64,000 bases of DNA from UKL13-2 sp947085425 (GCA_947085425.1 CAMTWK010000034.1:1-64000); one strand, 5' to 3'; counted from the first letter of the stretch, positions 36,973-45,689 are shown. The notes: generated from the letters alone by a model not told the origin. Made by a program: numbers and translations.

Positions 36973-39345
36973 TTGCGGAATTTCACACACATCTTGATTG
37001 GCGGCATGTTACTGGCACTGGCCAACTCTGCCGCCGCCAATGCCAACGATCTGGGTCGCGTCGCCAAGGCTGAACAAGCCCGCCTGAGCGGTGTCTGGCT
37101 GATTACGCGCGGTGATGGATTGTCCCGAATTTGCAAGGGCTTTTTTCCACAGGAACCCATTCGGGCACGCCAATGTGTGCGTGATTTTGTGGCGGAAAAC
37201 CCGCAAGCCTTTCGACATGGCCAGCCAGACTTGTTACGGTCTGGAAAAAAATTGACGTTGCCCGCATCACTGTGGCGGCCCGCCACACCTGCGCCAGCCG
37301 CGGCAGAATCAACAGCCGCGATCACCGCGCCGCTGCCGACTGCGGCTGCGGCTGCGACGACAACGACGGCACAGGTGGCGGTGGGCACACAGCAGGCAGC
37401 ACCATCGGCCGCGCCTGCTCCCGCCCGAGTCGCGGTGCCAACACCGGTTGCACCCGCAACAAGTTATCTGGACAAATTGATAGACGGCACCGATGCACAG
37501 CGCGATGGCACAGACAGTGGGCAAACAATAGCCAGCGACGCATTGCCCGGCCAGCGCTTTATCGGCATTGAATTTTTTGCGGATGCCAAAGATGAGTCTG
37601 CCCGCGGCAAAGGCAACGAGCAGGCGATCAATGTCCGTTATCGGCGCGAAACCGAAAACTGGGGCGAATGGGTTTTAGATGCCGCCGTCCGACGGCTCGA
37701 CGCCGCGCCGGGGGATCGCATCCAATCGTCCGACGGCAATCCGCGCGCAACCTTGTTTCACAATCTATTTCCCCTCACCGAGCGCTGGGTCGCCAATTCA
37801 ATTGTTGGCATCATTCGCAATCCGCTTAATCCACTCGTGACCAATTCATTTCGCCTGTCATTGCCCAGCCCGCTTTATGCCGGTGTGGCCACCAACATAG
37901 GTGACGGCCAGCGCGAGTTGCGTTTTGCCGCCGGTCAAATTGGCACCCTGTATGGATTGGCCGCCGGTGCATTTGAACGAACCAGCGGAAGTTTTGCCAG
38001 CGTCGGCGGCAACCTGCGCCTGTCCGACGCCTGGTCACTCGGCGGCCAGGCAATCAACGTCCGCGATGTTCAAACCATCCCCGGACACACCAGTGCGATG
38101 GGTGTCGTCCGCTATGTTTTGCCACAACAGGCTGGCCGGGCTTCGCTGCGCGCACTGGCCGACGATCGGGGACGATTCGGAATCTGGTCGGATGCCGACA
38201 TTATTTTTGGCGGCATGCGCAATCAATTCGGCGTGTATCGACTTGATCCCGGTCTGCTCTGGGCCGACAGCCAAATCGCCAACGATCAGCAAGGATTGTA
38301 TTGGCGCATCAACCGCACGGAGTTGCGCCAGTCCTGGTCAGGTGGTGTCAGCTACGACGACAACAATATCCGCCGCAGCGTTGCTCACGGCGGGCAGGAA
38401 AGCATGTCCGGCTACGCAGGCACCACCCTGCGGCTTGATCGGCGCTTGTCAGTCGGTGGCAACCTCGCCATCCAATCAACACGCTCAAGGGTGATTGATA
38501 CGCCGCTTCGCCGTACATTATCCGGCAACCTGTTTACCAGCATTTCACACCCGCTTGGTGTGTCGCGCATTGATGTCGCGCGTTATTTGCTCCGTCCGCA
38601 ATCGTCACCACAGGACATCGTTGACACCTTGTCGATCTCCCACGACTGGCCGCCCATCCGCGATTTTTCCATCAGCAGCGCCCTGACCGGATCGCGCGAA
38701 ACCAGTAGTGGTGTGGAGACACGGCGTGACTCGGCCAACCTCAGCATACGCAGTCCATCCGAATACAACCTGCATTGGGATCTGGCGGTTGCGCTGGCCA
38801 AGGTTGCCAACAATCGCGGCGTTGAAAAGAATTTTAATGCCAGTGTCGGCGGATATTGGCGAATCAACGCGGACCTGACCGCATCAGCACAGTTGATCTG
38901 GTCGACGATTGACCCGGCCCCACCGTTGCCGGGGGTCACGATTAATCCGTTTCGCCGCGAAAAACGGGTCGCCTTTACCCTGCGTTACGAGCGGGCGAGT
39001 GGCACAGCGTTTGCCACGACGGGCTTCACCCAGGATCGTCAATTTGGCACGGGACGAATTACCGGCGTGGTGTTTTTTGACGAGAACGGCGACGGCATCC
39101 GCCAGGCTAATGAGCGCGGCGCGGCAAATCAAACGATATTTCTGGATGGACGCTTGCCCATCACCACCGACAGCAACGGTCGATTTGTGTTTTCGTCGGT
39201 GCCGACGGGATTACACACACTGACAATTTCCACCGACTCACTGCCGTTACCGTGGACGGTTGACGCTGACAGTGGTTTCAAAATCACCGTGCCACTGCGC
39301 GGCGAAGCCGTTCATGATATTGCCCTGGTGCGCCTGACCCGCTAA
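36973..39345 (+). CDS. Usher-like outer-membrane barrel protein with LysM-like and SdrD-B-like domains
   Basis: About 790 residues. A signal peptide (to about residue 24) is followed by a FimV/LysM-like segment (ITRGDGLSRICKGF, then CVRDFVAENPQAF and SGKKLTLP; about 42-98) and an Ala/Pro/Thr linker. A long alternating-strand region (about 190-690, GIEFFADAKDESARG, YRRETENWGEW, many short aromatic strands) fits an outer-membrane barrel. The last 95 residues look like an SdrD B-like/CNA-B domain (GVVFFDENGDGIRQANERGA). It converges with the chaperone/subunit genes with a 13 bp gap. The start is uncertain: TTG at 36973 keeps an Arg before the signal helix, while the ATG at 37006 shortens it. I infer an assembly platform analogous to a fimbrial usher; classical usher motifs are not seen. 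Confidence 0.7.
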   Translation: MRNFTHILIGGMLLALANSAAANANDLGRVAKAEQARLSGVWLITRGDGLSRICKGFFPQEPIRARQCVRDFVAENPQAFRHGQPDLLRSGKKLTLPASLWRPATPAPAAAESTAAITAPLPTAAAAATTTTAQVAVGTQQAAPSAAPAPARVAVPTPVAPATSYLDKLIDGTDAQRDGTDSGQTIASDALPGQRFIGIEFFADAKDESARGKGNEQAINVRYRRETENWGEWVLDAAVRRLDAAPGDRIQSSDGNPRATLFHNLFPLTERWVANSIVGIIRNPLNPLVTNSFRLSLPSPLYAGVATNIGDGQRELRFAAGQIGTLYGLAAGAFERTSGSFASVGGNLRLSDAWSLGGQAINVRDVQTIPGHTSAMGVVRYVLPQQAGRASLRALADDRGRFGIWSDADIIFGGMRNQFGVYRLDPGLLWADSQIANDQQGLYWRINRTELRQSWSGGVSYDDNNIRRSVAHGGQESMSGYAGTTLRLDRRLSVGGNLAIQSTRSRVIDTPLRRTLSGNLFTSISHPLGVSRIDVARYLLRPQSSPQDIVDTLSISHDWPPIRDFSISSALTGSRETSSGVETRRDSANLSIRSPSEYNLHWDLAVALAKVANNRGVEKNFNASVGGYWRINADLTASAQLIWSTIDPAPPLPGVTINPFRREKRVAFTLRYERASGTAFATTGFTQDRQFGTGRITGVVFFDENGDGIRQANERGAANQTIFLDGRLPITTDSNGRFVFSSVPTGLHTLTISTDSLPLPWTVDADSGFKITVPLRGEAVHDIALVRLTR

Positions 39346-39358
39346 TGTCGTGCGACTG

Positions 39359-40171
39359 TCAGAGCGCGGACAGCACCACATTCACCGGCCACTTTCCGCC
39401 GGTCCACTCAAGATCACCGCGCAAGGTCAACGGCGGCTTCCAGTCCGGCCGTTTGCCATCAGCGGAATCGTGCGGTGTGATCAGAATGGTGCGTTTTTCT
39501 CCTGCCAAAATGGGCAGATTCGACACGGTGAATTCAAATTTTTTTCCAGTCGCATCGGTCCCCTCCAGCACACCTTCAAAACGGCCATGCGCCATGCCGG
39601 TATTGTGCACATCGACGACCGGCGTCAATACCCCGTTGACACGTCCCATGCGAATGGCATCCACCGTCAACTTTGGCGCAACGTCGCCGATGGCGACATA
39701 AACAATCACGCCAATCCGTCCTGACAGCGGCAATTGAATATTGCCGGCAATCACCGTCGGCAAAACGTCCTGGGCGCGTTCAATGAGAATGGCAAAACGA
39801 CATTCCTGTGGCTTGGCATCAGACGGCACATGCACTTCAAATCGGTAACGGCGGCTGCCACGCGCCGCCAGCTTGACGGTGTGTCGCTCAATCTGCACCC
39901 AGTGTCGGCAGCTCCCCTCGCCCGGGGTTTCCGTGGAAAAGGCCACCGCACCGGTTTGACTCAATTGCCATTCTGCGGTCTTGATGGAAAATTCATCGCC
40001 AGCCGCGGCATCATTGCCAATCGTCAGCACCTGACGTGACACCTGCCCCGGCGTCGCTTTGAGCTCAAATCGTGCCGGCACCACATAGCCTGCAAAGCCC
40101 AGAGCGGGCATAGTGCCAACAGCATAACTGCACAGGACAATCAGCGTCGCCCGCACCAAACCCATTTTCAT
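39359..40171 (-). CDS. PapD-like periplasmic fimbrial chaperone
   Basis: A 270-residue exported protein with a signal peptide (...MPALGFAG) and two immunoglobulin-like domains. Domain 1 starts YVVPARFELKATPGQVSRQV and contains SRRYRFEVHVP, the strand region where chaperones cap subunits. Domain 2 follows from about residue 150 (GRIGVIVYVAIGDV), then VVDVHNTGMAHGRFEGVLEG. The usual Arg/Lys pair of classical PapD could not be placed with certainty, so it belongs to a divergent group. Its ATG overlaps the stop of the upstream gene by 4 bp. In context it should hold the three secreted subunits encoded upstream. Confidence 0.72.
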   Translation of the reverse strand: MKMGLVRATLIVLCSYAVGTMPALGFAGYVVPARFELKATPGQVSRQVLTIGNDAAAGDEFSIKTAEWQLSQTGAVAFSTETPGEGSCRHWVQIERHTVKLAARGSRRYRFEVHVPSDAKPQECRFAILIERAQDVLPTVIAGNIQLPLSGRIGVIVYVAIGDVAPKLTVDAIRMGRVNGVLTPVVDVHNTGMAHGRFEGVLEGTDATGKKFEFTVSNLPILAGEKRTILITPHDSADGKRPDWKPPLTLRGDLEWTGGKWPVNVVLSAL

Positions 40172-40653
40172 TTCAACGACTCCTCAATTTCAAAAACCGG
40201 ATCAAAGCCCAGGCCGCCCTGAAATTGGCGGCTGTCAATAAACAAAGAAAAATCGAATACATCCGAGATTTCGCGTGTCATGACCGTGCCGTGAAAAATC
40301 AGTGTGCGATTACCGGGCACCACACTGCCGGATAGCAAATGACCACGCGTGGCCCATTCGACCCTGAGGCCGTGTGCCCCGCGCAAGCCCTTGACAACAA
40401 GGGGCAGCTGCAAATAAATACGCACCTGACGCCCCGTATGGGCGGAGACATCAATTTTCAGCTCGACCGCTTTTAATTCCGCGATCAACGCATTCATTTG
40501 ATCCGGGGTCAATGCATCTCCCTCGTAGAGCCAGCGGGGGGTAATTCTGGTCTCGGTGCCTTGGGTGGATTTGTATTTGGCAATGGCAGCGGTTGCGGCA
40601 TGTGGCAGCGCGCCGATAACCAACCAAACGACAATCAATAACCTGACAATCAT
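40168..40653 (-). CDS. Small exported protein of the fibre cluster
   Basis: A 161-residue protein with a signal peptide (IVRLLIVVWLVIGALPHAATA). The mature part has an early region with RWLYEGDALTPDQMNALIAE, then mainly beta-type sequence (GRQVRIYLQLPLVVKGLRG, RTLIFHGTVMTREISDVFDF). I do not recognise a family. It overlaps both neighbours by 4 bp (ATGA), so it is translated with the subunit and chaperone genes and is likely a working part of the same system, for example a tip, anchor or accessory factor. Confidence 0.68.
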   Translation of the reverse strand: MIVRLLIVVWLVIGALPHAATAAIAKYKSTQGTETRITPRWLYEGDALTPDQMNALIAELKAVELKIDVSAHTGRQVRIYLQLPLVVKGLRGAHGLRVEWATRGHLLSGSVVPGNRTLIFHGTVMTREISDVFDFSLFIDSRQFQGGLGFDPVFEIEESLK

Positions 40654-41222
40654 GGCATGGCCAACGTATAAATGACGTCACCCTGGTAGGTGCCCTGGCG
40701 AACAATGTTTGAATTCAAATATTGAAAACGCAAACAGTCCTGTGATTGATTTGAATTCTGGAAGACGATGATCGACTGCGCCACCCCACCGGAAAAAGTC
40801 CCCGGGCCGATGGTCGCCGGGTTATAGGCTGCGGGGGGAGTATTGATCCAGCCTACCTGGGTAAACGGGATATTGTCCGTACCGCAGGTGGCAGGCGTGG
40901 TGCAGGCCATGCCGGCGCTGGAGTTTGCGGTCAAGGTCGCCGTGCGTGATGCGGCGGGTGTCGCGCGGGCTTCGGCATTAAAAAACACAAAATTGGCCGT
41001 CGCGCATGACGAACCGGTTCGTGCCGACGCCGGTGCGGTCATCAATTGCACAGCGGCATTGCCGACATTCGCGCCAGCCACGGTCACGGTGGTGGTGGTA
41101 ATGGTCGCAGCAGTTGCGCCAATGCGCAGCCGGATTTGGGTCGGCGCATTGGCCACGACCGCCAAATTCGCCGCGACCAGCGCAGGCATCACGGTCAGAA
41201 AAAAACAAATTAATCGTTTCAT
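40650..41222 (-). CDS. Secreted fibre subunit, cysteine-containing paralogue
   Basis: A 190-residue exported protein with a signal peptide (MKRLICFFLTVMPALVAA). The mature part is beta-rich, Thr/Ala-rich and holds four cysteines (SSCATANF, MACTTPATCGTD) plus CLRFQYLN. Its end, GTYQGDVIYTLAMP, matches the ends of the two subunits encoded upstream (GTYGG...VTYTAT-P), which shows the three are related. The start is the ATG at 41222; the longer frame has no signal-peptide advantage. It lies after a strong hairpin that separates it from the main subunit gene, and overlaps the next gene by 4 bp. Confidence 0.7.
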   Translation of the reverse strand: MKRLICFFLTVMPALVAANLAVVANAPTQIRLRIGATAATITTTTVTVAGANVGNAAVQLMTAPASARTGSSCATANFVFFNAEARATPAASRTATLTANSSAGMACTTPATCGTDNIPFTQVGWINTPPAAYNPATIGPGTFSGGVAQSIIVFQNSNQSQDCLRFQYLNSNIVRQGTYQGDVIYTLAMP

Positions 41223-41260
41223 AACGCCCAATGATAATGCACATGAACTTGCTGTGGGCA

Positions 41261-41294
41261 AAAAAAAGCCACGAGCTGACTCGTGGCTTTTTTT
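41261..41294. terminator. Strong hairpin terminator/attenuator between major subunit and assembly genes
   Basis: A perfect 14 bp inverted repeat, aaaaaaagccacga and tcgtggcttttttt, with a six-base loop and A/T tracts on both sides. It lies 19 bp after the stop of the subunit gene at 41314 and 38 bp before the next gene. Such a hairpin would make the main subunit transcript abundant and let only part of the transcription read on into the chaperone genes. Confidence 0.9.
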
Positions 41295-41313
41295 GGCGTT
41301 TGTTACTTACACA

Positions 41314-41934
41314 TCAAGGCGTGGTTGCGGTGTAGGTGACACGTCCACCATTTGCGGACCCACCGTAGGTACCTGCTGACGGAATGGTCGCATTTGAGTA
41401 GGTGTAATTCCAAACTGCGGTGCGGTTGGTGACCTTGCCCGCGTTCAGCAGCGGCGCGGATGTGCCCCCCCCGGCATTGGAAAGTGTTGGTGACGGGAAA
41501 TTCGGCACATCGGTTGACAAGGTCGTGATCTGACCATAACTGATATAGCCATCAGCCGGGGTGCCCGTTCCCAAGCCGAGGGTGGCACTGCTGTTGGTCT
41601 CGGTGATGGTCACTTGTCCGTTGTTTGCCTGCACCAGCACATTTGCGCCGGTACCTGCGGCATCACCACCTGTGCCGGCGACGGTGGTGCTGTCACCAAC
41701 TGCACCTGGTGTGCTGGTCATATCAAAGGTGATCTGGTCAATGGTTGCCCCGGCGGTGCCGACACGAAAACGTAAAAAGCCCGGAATGATTATTCGAAAG
41801 TCAATACGTGGCGCCGCGGAAAACGGTGATGCGGTGTCAACGACCGTTTCGGCGAATGCGGCTTGAGGTACAAAGGCGGCTGCTGTGGCAGCAAGAACGC
41901 CAGCGGAAACTAGTTTTAATTTTAAGGACTTCAT
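41314..41934 (-). CDS. Secreted fibre subunit, probable major subunit
   Basis: A 206-residue exported protein with a clear signal peptide (KSLKLKLVSAGVLAATAAAF, cut after ...AAFAE). The mature part is Gly/Thr/Ser-rich and beta-type, without cysteine. The segments PFSAAPRIDFRIIIPGFLRF and RVGTAGATIDQITF, and the end IPSAGTYGGSANGGRVTYTA, are shared with the gene at 42204-42881. AGGAG seven bases before the ATG at 41934 is a strong ribosome site, and the downstream hairpin suggests high expression. I infer a structural subunit that the PapD-like chaperone and the barrel protein would export and assemble; no known pilin motif is present. Confidence 0.72.
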   Translation of the reverse strand: MKSLKLKLVSAGVLAATAAAFVPQAAFAETVVDTASPFSAAPRIDFRIIIPGFLRFRVGTAGATIDQITFDMTSTPGAVGDSTTVAGTGGDAAGTGANVLVQANNGQVTITETNSSATLGLGTGTPADGYISYGQITTLSTDVPNFPSPTLSNAGGGTSAPLLNAGKVTNRTAVWNYTYSNATIPSAGTYGGSANGGRVTYTATTP

Positions 41935-41974
41935 CACCCACTCCTGATTAGGAAAAATTGCGTACGCGCACAAG

Positions 41975-42038
41975 TCGGCGTTCATAGGCGGCGTTCACAG
42001 GTGCCGTTCATAGGCGCCGTTCATAGGCGGCGATTCAT
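41975..42038. repeat. Five-unit 13 bp tandem repeat in the leader of the subunit gene
   Basis: Units of 13 bp based on gcggcgttcatag run at 41975, 41988, 42001, 42014 and a final partial unit at 42027. Each unit differs by one to three bases. The repeat lies 41 bp before the ATG of the subunit gene at 41934, so it is in its leader or promoter. Thirteen is not a multiple of three, and no reading frame runs through it. Confidence 0.88.
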
Positions 42039-42203
42039 TTAATCGCGTTGCAGGGAATCGCGCTGCAGGGGTTATCCACCGTACGTCATAGCGATAAGAT
42101 ACCTGCAATACCTCACCCATACTGTGAAATATCACACATTTAACATTGATTTACAAAGATTTTATTTTTGGTGCCGAGCCATTGACTTCGGAGGCAACCT
42201 CGG

Positions 42204-42881
42204 TTAAGGCATGGTCGCCGTATAGGTCACGCGACTGCCGTTGATATTCACGCCACCGTAGGTTCCGGCACTCGGGATGGTTTGATTCAAATACGAATAC
42301 GCCCAGGTTCCGCTTCTGTTTGTGACACCGGTGGAATTTTGCACGGGCAAAACAGCGCCGCCGCCGGCATTGGACAGCACCGGCGCGGGCAGATTGGTGG
42401 GATCAGATGAGATTGTGCTGAGTTGGCTGTAACTGATGCGACCATCAGCAGCAACACCCGTGCCAATTCCCAGACCACCGCTCGAATTGGTCGGCGTGAT
42501 GGTAATTTGGCTGCTATTTCCTTGCACCTGCACTGTGACCGTACTGGCGGCGACGTCGCCGCCCGCGCCGACCACCGCCACACTATCGCCGATATTGGCC
42601 GCAGCGGGGCTGAAGGTCAGCAGGTTGATGGCGGCTCCGGCAGTACCGACCCGAAAACGCAAAAACGGGCTGATAACAACGGAAATACGCAAAGTACCCG
42701 CTGCCGAAAACGGCGCAGTGGCGTCGGTCACTTCGGTCGCATGAGCCGGTGGACAAGTGAGTCCCATGACAAGGGTCATACCCGTCACCAACAACCACCC
42801 CGACCAATCGTTCAAAATGCCCGACGCGCCGGGGTGACGGGCAGGCACACGCTCCACCAACCCAGACTGAAGGATATTCAT
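42204..42881 (-). CDS. Secreted fibre subunit, paralogue of the major subunit
   Basis: A 225-residue protein, paralogue of the product at 41314-41934. Shared parts include PFLRFRVGTAGAAINLLTF in the middle and IPSAGTYGG...RVTYTATMP at the end. The signal helix (WLLVTGMTLVMGLTCPPAHA) is preceded by about 25 extra residues. The ATG follows the stop of the glutathione S-transferase gene without a gap, so coupled translation is possible, although the true start could be later (for example before MTLVMGL). The 269 bp after it hold a possible promoter for the next subunit gene and the tandem repeat. Confidence 0.7.
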   Translation of the reverse strand: MNILQSGLVERVPARHPGASGILNDWSGWLLVTGMTLVMGLTCPPAHATEVTDATAPFSAAGTLRISVVISPFLRFRVGTAGAAINLLTFSPAAANIGDSVAVVGAGGDVAASTVTVQVQGNSSQITITPTNSSGGLGIGTGVAADGRISYSQLSTISSDPTNLPAPVLSNAGGGAVLPVQNSTGVTNRSGTWAYSYLNQTIPSAGTYGGVNINGSRVTYTATMP

Positions 42882-43514
42882 CTATTTTTCCAGCTCAATG
42901 CCTTCATCTTCAAAAACGCGCTTTACAGTTGAACGCGAAAATACCCGTTGCGCATGTTTTGCCCAAACCGGGTAGGTGGTTTTCATATCAATGTTGAGTC
43001 GATTACCCCATCGATAAAACACCAGCAAATACGCATCACAAACACCATATTGTCCGCCCATTGCGAAAGAGCGGCCAACCAGAAGTTTGTCAATTTCCGT
43101 GAAATATCTGATGAGGTTTTCCCTGCCGGTGGCAACAATGCTGTCTTTAGCTGCTGGATCACTCGAAAAACGTTCCGGCCGGAATACACCCGCCGCCGCA
43201 ACGTGCACGGTCGACGACAACCACGCCATTAGTGACAACGCTTCTGCTTGTTTCCAGGTTTCTTTGGGCCACAATCCGCGTTCGGCATATCCTCCGCCCA
43301 GATAGGTCAAAATCGCCGGCACTTCGGTCAACACTTTGCCGTCCACGTTCAAGGCCGGCACTTTGCCTTTGGGATTAATGCGCAAAAAGTCGGGGCGTTT
43401 ATGATCCCCCTCGGCGAGGGAAATCAACACGGCTTCATAGGCAACACCGAGCTCCTCGAGGACAATGTGCGGTGCCAATGAACATGCACCCGGGGAATAA
43501 TAGAGTTTTATCAT
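42882..43514 (-). CDS. Glutathione S-transferase, beta-class-like
   Basis: A 210-residue enzyme with the thioredoxin-like N-terminal domain and the helical C-terminal domain. The catalytic Cys of beta-class enzymes is seen in YYSPGACSLAPHI (residue 11), and the cis-Pro in NPKGKVPALNVDGK. These proteins join glutathione to electrophiles or help detoxify peroxides. The ATG at 43514 is chosen; GTG ACG precede it. The gene is directly followed by a subunit gene of the fibre cluster, with no gap, though there is no obvious functional link. Confidence 0.9.
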   Translation of the reverse strand: MIKLYYSPGACSLAPHIVLEELGVAYEAVLISLAEGDHKRPDFLRINPKGKVPALNVDGKVLTEVPAILTYLGGGYAERGLWPKETWKQAEALSLMAWLSSTVHVAAAGVFRPERFSSDPAAKDSIVATGRENLIRYFTEIDKLLVGRSFAMGGQYGVCDAYLLVFYRWGNRLNIDMKTTYPVWAKHAQRVFSRSTVKRVFEDEGIELEK

Positions 43515-43644
43515 CGTCACAATTTAGCGAAATGTCCGCATTTCCACAAGAATTACCCACCACAAAGTTATAAATCGGCCGCGTAGTACCGGCAATTTGA
43601 TATGCACAGTGGCGGCGCCACCGGCCTGCAATAAAAATTCGGCG

Positions 43645-44496
43645 TTATTTCAGCCTGCCAATTAGTGATGACGTATCAAACCGGCTGCCGCCCGCCTGCT
43701 GAATTTCTGCATAAAACGAGTCGATCACCTTGGTGATGGGTAACTGTGCGCCGTTGCGACGCGCTTCGTCCAGACAAATGCCCAGATCTTTGCGCATCCA
43801 ATCGACCGCAAAACCAAAGTTAAATTCACGCTTGAGCATGGTGCGGCCGCGATTTTCCATTTGCCAAGATTGCGCCGCTCCCTTGGAAATCACATCCAGC
43901 ACCAGATTACCATCCAGTCCGGCTTTTTCGGCAAATGCCAATCCTTCCGATAACCCCTGCACCACACCGGCAATACAAATCTGATTGACCATTTTGGTCA
44001 GTTGCCCGGCACCGGATGCGCCCATGAGGGTGGTCGCTTTGGCGTAAGCATCCATGACCGGCTTGGCTTTGGCAAACATATCGGCATCCCCGCCACACAT
44101 GACGGTGAGCTGGCCCTTTTCGGCCCCGGCCTGCCCGCCAGAAACTGGCGCATCGATAAAACCGATTCCCTTTGCCTTTGCATCGGCAAACAAGCTGCGC
44201 GCGGCATCTGCCGAGCCAGTAGTGTGGTCAACCAAAATGGTGCCGGTCGGCATTGCCGCCAGCGCCTGTTTACCCACATCCAACAAATCCCGATCGTTGC
44301 CCACACACATCATCACCATATCGGCACCCGCCGCGGCACCGGCTACGGTGGCATGAAACGCGCCGCCATGTTGTGCTGCCCAAGCTTCGGCCTTGGCCGT
44401 GGTGCGGTTGTAGACGGTTACTTCAAAACCTTTGGCTTTTAGGTGGCCCGCCATGGGATAGCCCATGACACCGAGGCCGAGAAATGCAATTTTCAT
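43645..44496 (-). CDS. NAD(P)-dependent 3-hydroxyacid dehydrogenase (3-hydroxyisobutyrate/tartronate semialdehyde reductase type)
   Basis: A 283-residue enzyme. Nucleotide motif GLGVMGYPMAGHL is at the start, the substrate signature FIDAPVSGGQAGAEKGQLTV in the middle, and the catalytic Lys in GAGQLTKMVNQI. The family oxidises 3-hydroxyisobutyrate or reduces tartronate semialdehyde. Two codirectional genes upstream encode a D-2-hydroxyacid dehydrogenase and a TRAP transporter, so a role in using imported hydroxyacids or glyoxylate-derived compounds is plausible, but not proved. A 130 bp gap separates it from the GST gene. Confidence 0.88.
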   Translation of the reverse strand: MKIAFLGLGVMGYPMAGHLKAKGFEVTVYNRTTAKAEAWAAQHGGAFHATVAGAAAGADMVMMCVGNDRDLLDVGKQALAAMPTGTILVDHTTGSADAARSLFADAKAKGIGFIDAPVSGGQAGAEKGQLTVMCGGDADMFAKAKPVMDAYAKATTLMGASGAGQLTKMVNQICIAGVVQGLSEGLAFAEKAGLDGNLVLDVISKGAAQSWQMENRGRTMLKREFNFGFAVDWMRKDLGICLDEARRNGAQLPITKVIDSFYAEIQQAGGSRFDTSSLIGRLK

Positions 44497-44597
44497 GATG
44501 AAGCTCCGAGTAAAAAATATCCAAAATAATCAGTGCACGGCAACGCATCCTGCCATTACCCGCCGAATCAACGTGGGTGATGAACCGCGCGGTCAAA

Positions 44598-45566
44598 TTA
44601 ACCGGCATTCAGCCAATTTGGCGGCACCTGTCCGTTTAAAGCGGCGCTGATATTTTTTGCCGCCAAGTTCGCCATGGCCAATCGTGTCGCGCGGGTGGCG
44701 CTGCCAATATGCGGTGTCAACACCACGTTTGCCAATTCAAGAAATTGTGGGTTCAGCGCAGGTTCGTTTTCAAACACATCCAGACCCGCGCCGGCGATAC
44801 GTTTTTCTTTCAATGCCTGAATCAAGGCAACATCATCGGTCACACCGCCGCGCGCACTGTTGATAAAAATCGCCGACGGCTTCATTAGCGCCAGCTCGGC
44901 GGCACCAATCAAATGATGGGTGTCTGTTGAATACGGCACCATCACCACCACAAAATCGCTTTTTGCCAACAATTCGGCCTGGCCAACATAACGCGCATTG
45001 AGTGCGGACTCTTTGACCGCATCCAACCGCGTGCGATTGTAATAAAGCGTTTGCATCTCGAAACCCAGCGCCCGTTTGGCAATGGTCTGGCCGATGCGTC
45101 CCATGCCGATGATACCAATAGTGGCGTGATGAATATCGCAACCCAACCACTGCTCGAGTGCAAAACCTTTTTTCCATTCACCACGACGCAAACGCGCTTC
45201 GGTTTCCGTGACCCGGCGTGCGGCCGCCATCAATAACGCGAACGTGAGATCCGCCGTGGTGTCGTCCAACACACCCGGCGTATTGGTGATTTTCACGCCG
45301 CGTTTGCTGGCCTCGGCAAGGTCGATATTGTTGTATCCAACCGCAATGTTGGAAACAACTTTCACTGTCGGGCAGGCATCGAAGAATGCAACATCGATCT
45401 TTTCGGTCAGGCAGGCCATCACGCCGTCACACCCGTGCGCACGTGCGCGCAGGGCTTCCGCACTCAATATTTCGTCGCTGGCATTGTGATCGACATCAAA
45501 CTGTTGTGACAACAACGCCACCGTTTCTGCAAACACCTGCCGGGCAATCAGAATTTTCGGTTTCAT
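44598..45566 (-). CDS. D-2-hydroxyacid dehydrogenase (glyoxylate reductase type)
   Basis: A 322-residue NAD(P)H enzyme. The Rossmann motif GIIGMGRIGQTIAKRALGF is preceded by the catalytic-domain start VVSNIAVGYNNIDLAEA. Catalytic residues are Arg in INSARGGVTDD, Glu in GLDVFENEPALN and His in LTPHIGSAT. It should reduce glyoxylate or hydroxypyruvate or oxidise D-2-hydroxyacids. The start at 45566 gives the usual MKPKILIARQVF; the frame further up is not protein-like. It lies about 120 bp from the TRAP transporter genes, on the same strand. Confidence 0.9.
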   Translation of the reverse strand: MKPKILIARQVFAETVALLSQQFDVDHNASDEILSAEALRARAHGCDGVMACLTEKIDVAFFDACPTVKVVSNIAVGYNNIDLAEASKRGVKITNTPGVLDDTTADLTFALLMAAARRVTETEARLRRGEWKKGFALEQWLGCDIHHATIGIIGMGRIGQTIAKRALGFEMQTLYYNRTRLDAVKESALNARYVGQAELLAKSDFVVVMVPYSTDTHHLIGAAELALMKPSAIFINSARGGVTDDVALIQALKEKRIAGAGLDVFENEPALNPQFLELANVVLTPHIGSATRATRLAMANLAAKNISAALNGQVPPNWLNAG

Positions 45567-45689
45567 AGGGGGCAAAACAAAAATTGAACAGCACCAAACC
45601 ACCCCAAGCCAAACGGCACCACACGGCCAAGTGTGCTGTCCGTTTGAGCAAGGCAAGTTACTCCGGCGGCACGGCTGCCCGGCATAACC

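Noticed and set aside
36973..39345. Reading the barrel protein as a TonB-dependent receptor or a classical FimD-type usher
   Set aside because: There is no TonB box or plug-like start as in receptors, and the conserved usher segments are not seen; the SdrD-B-like end fits neither.
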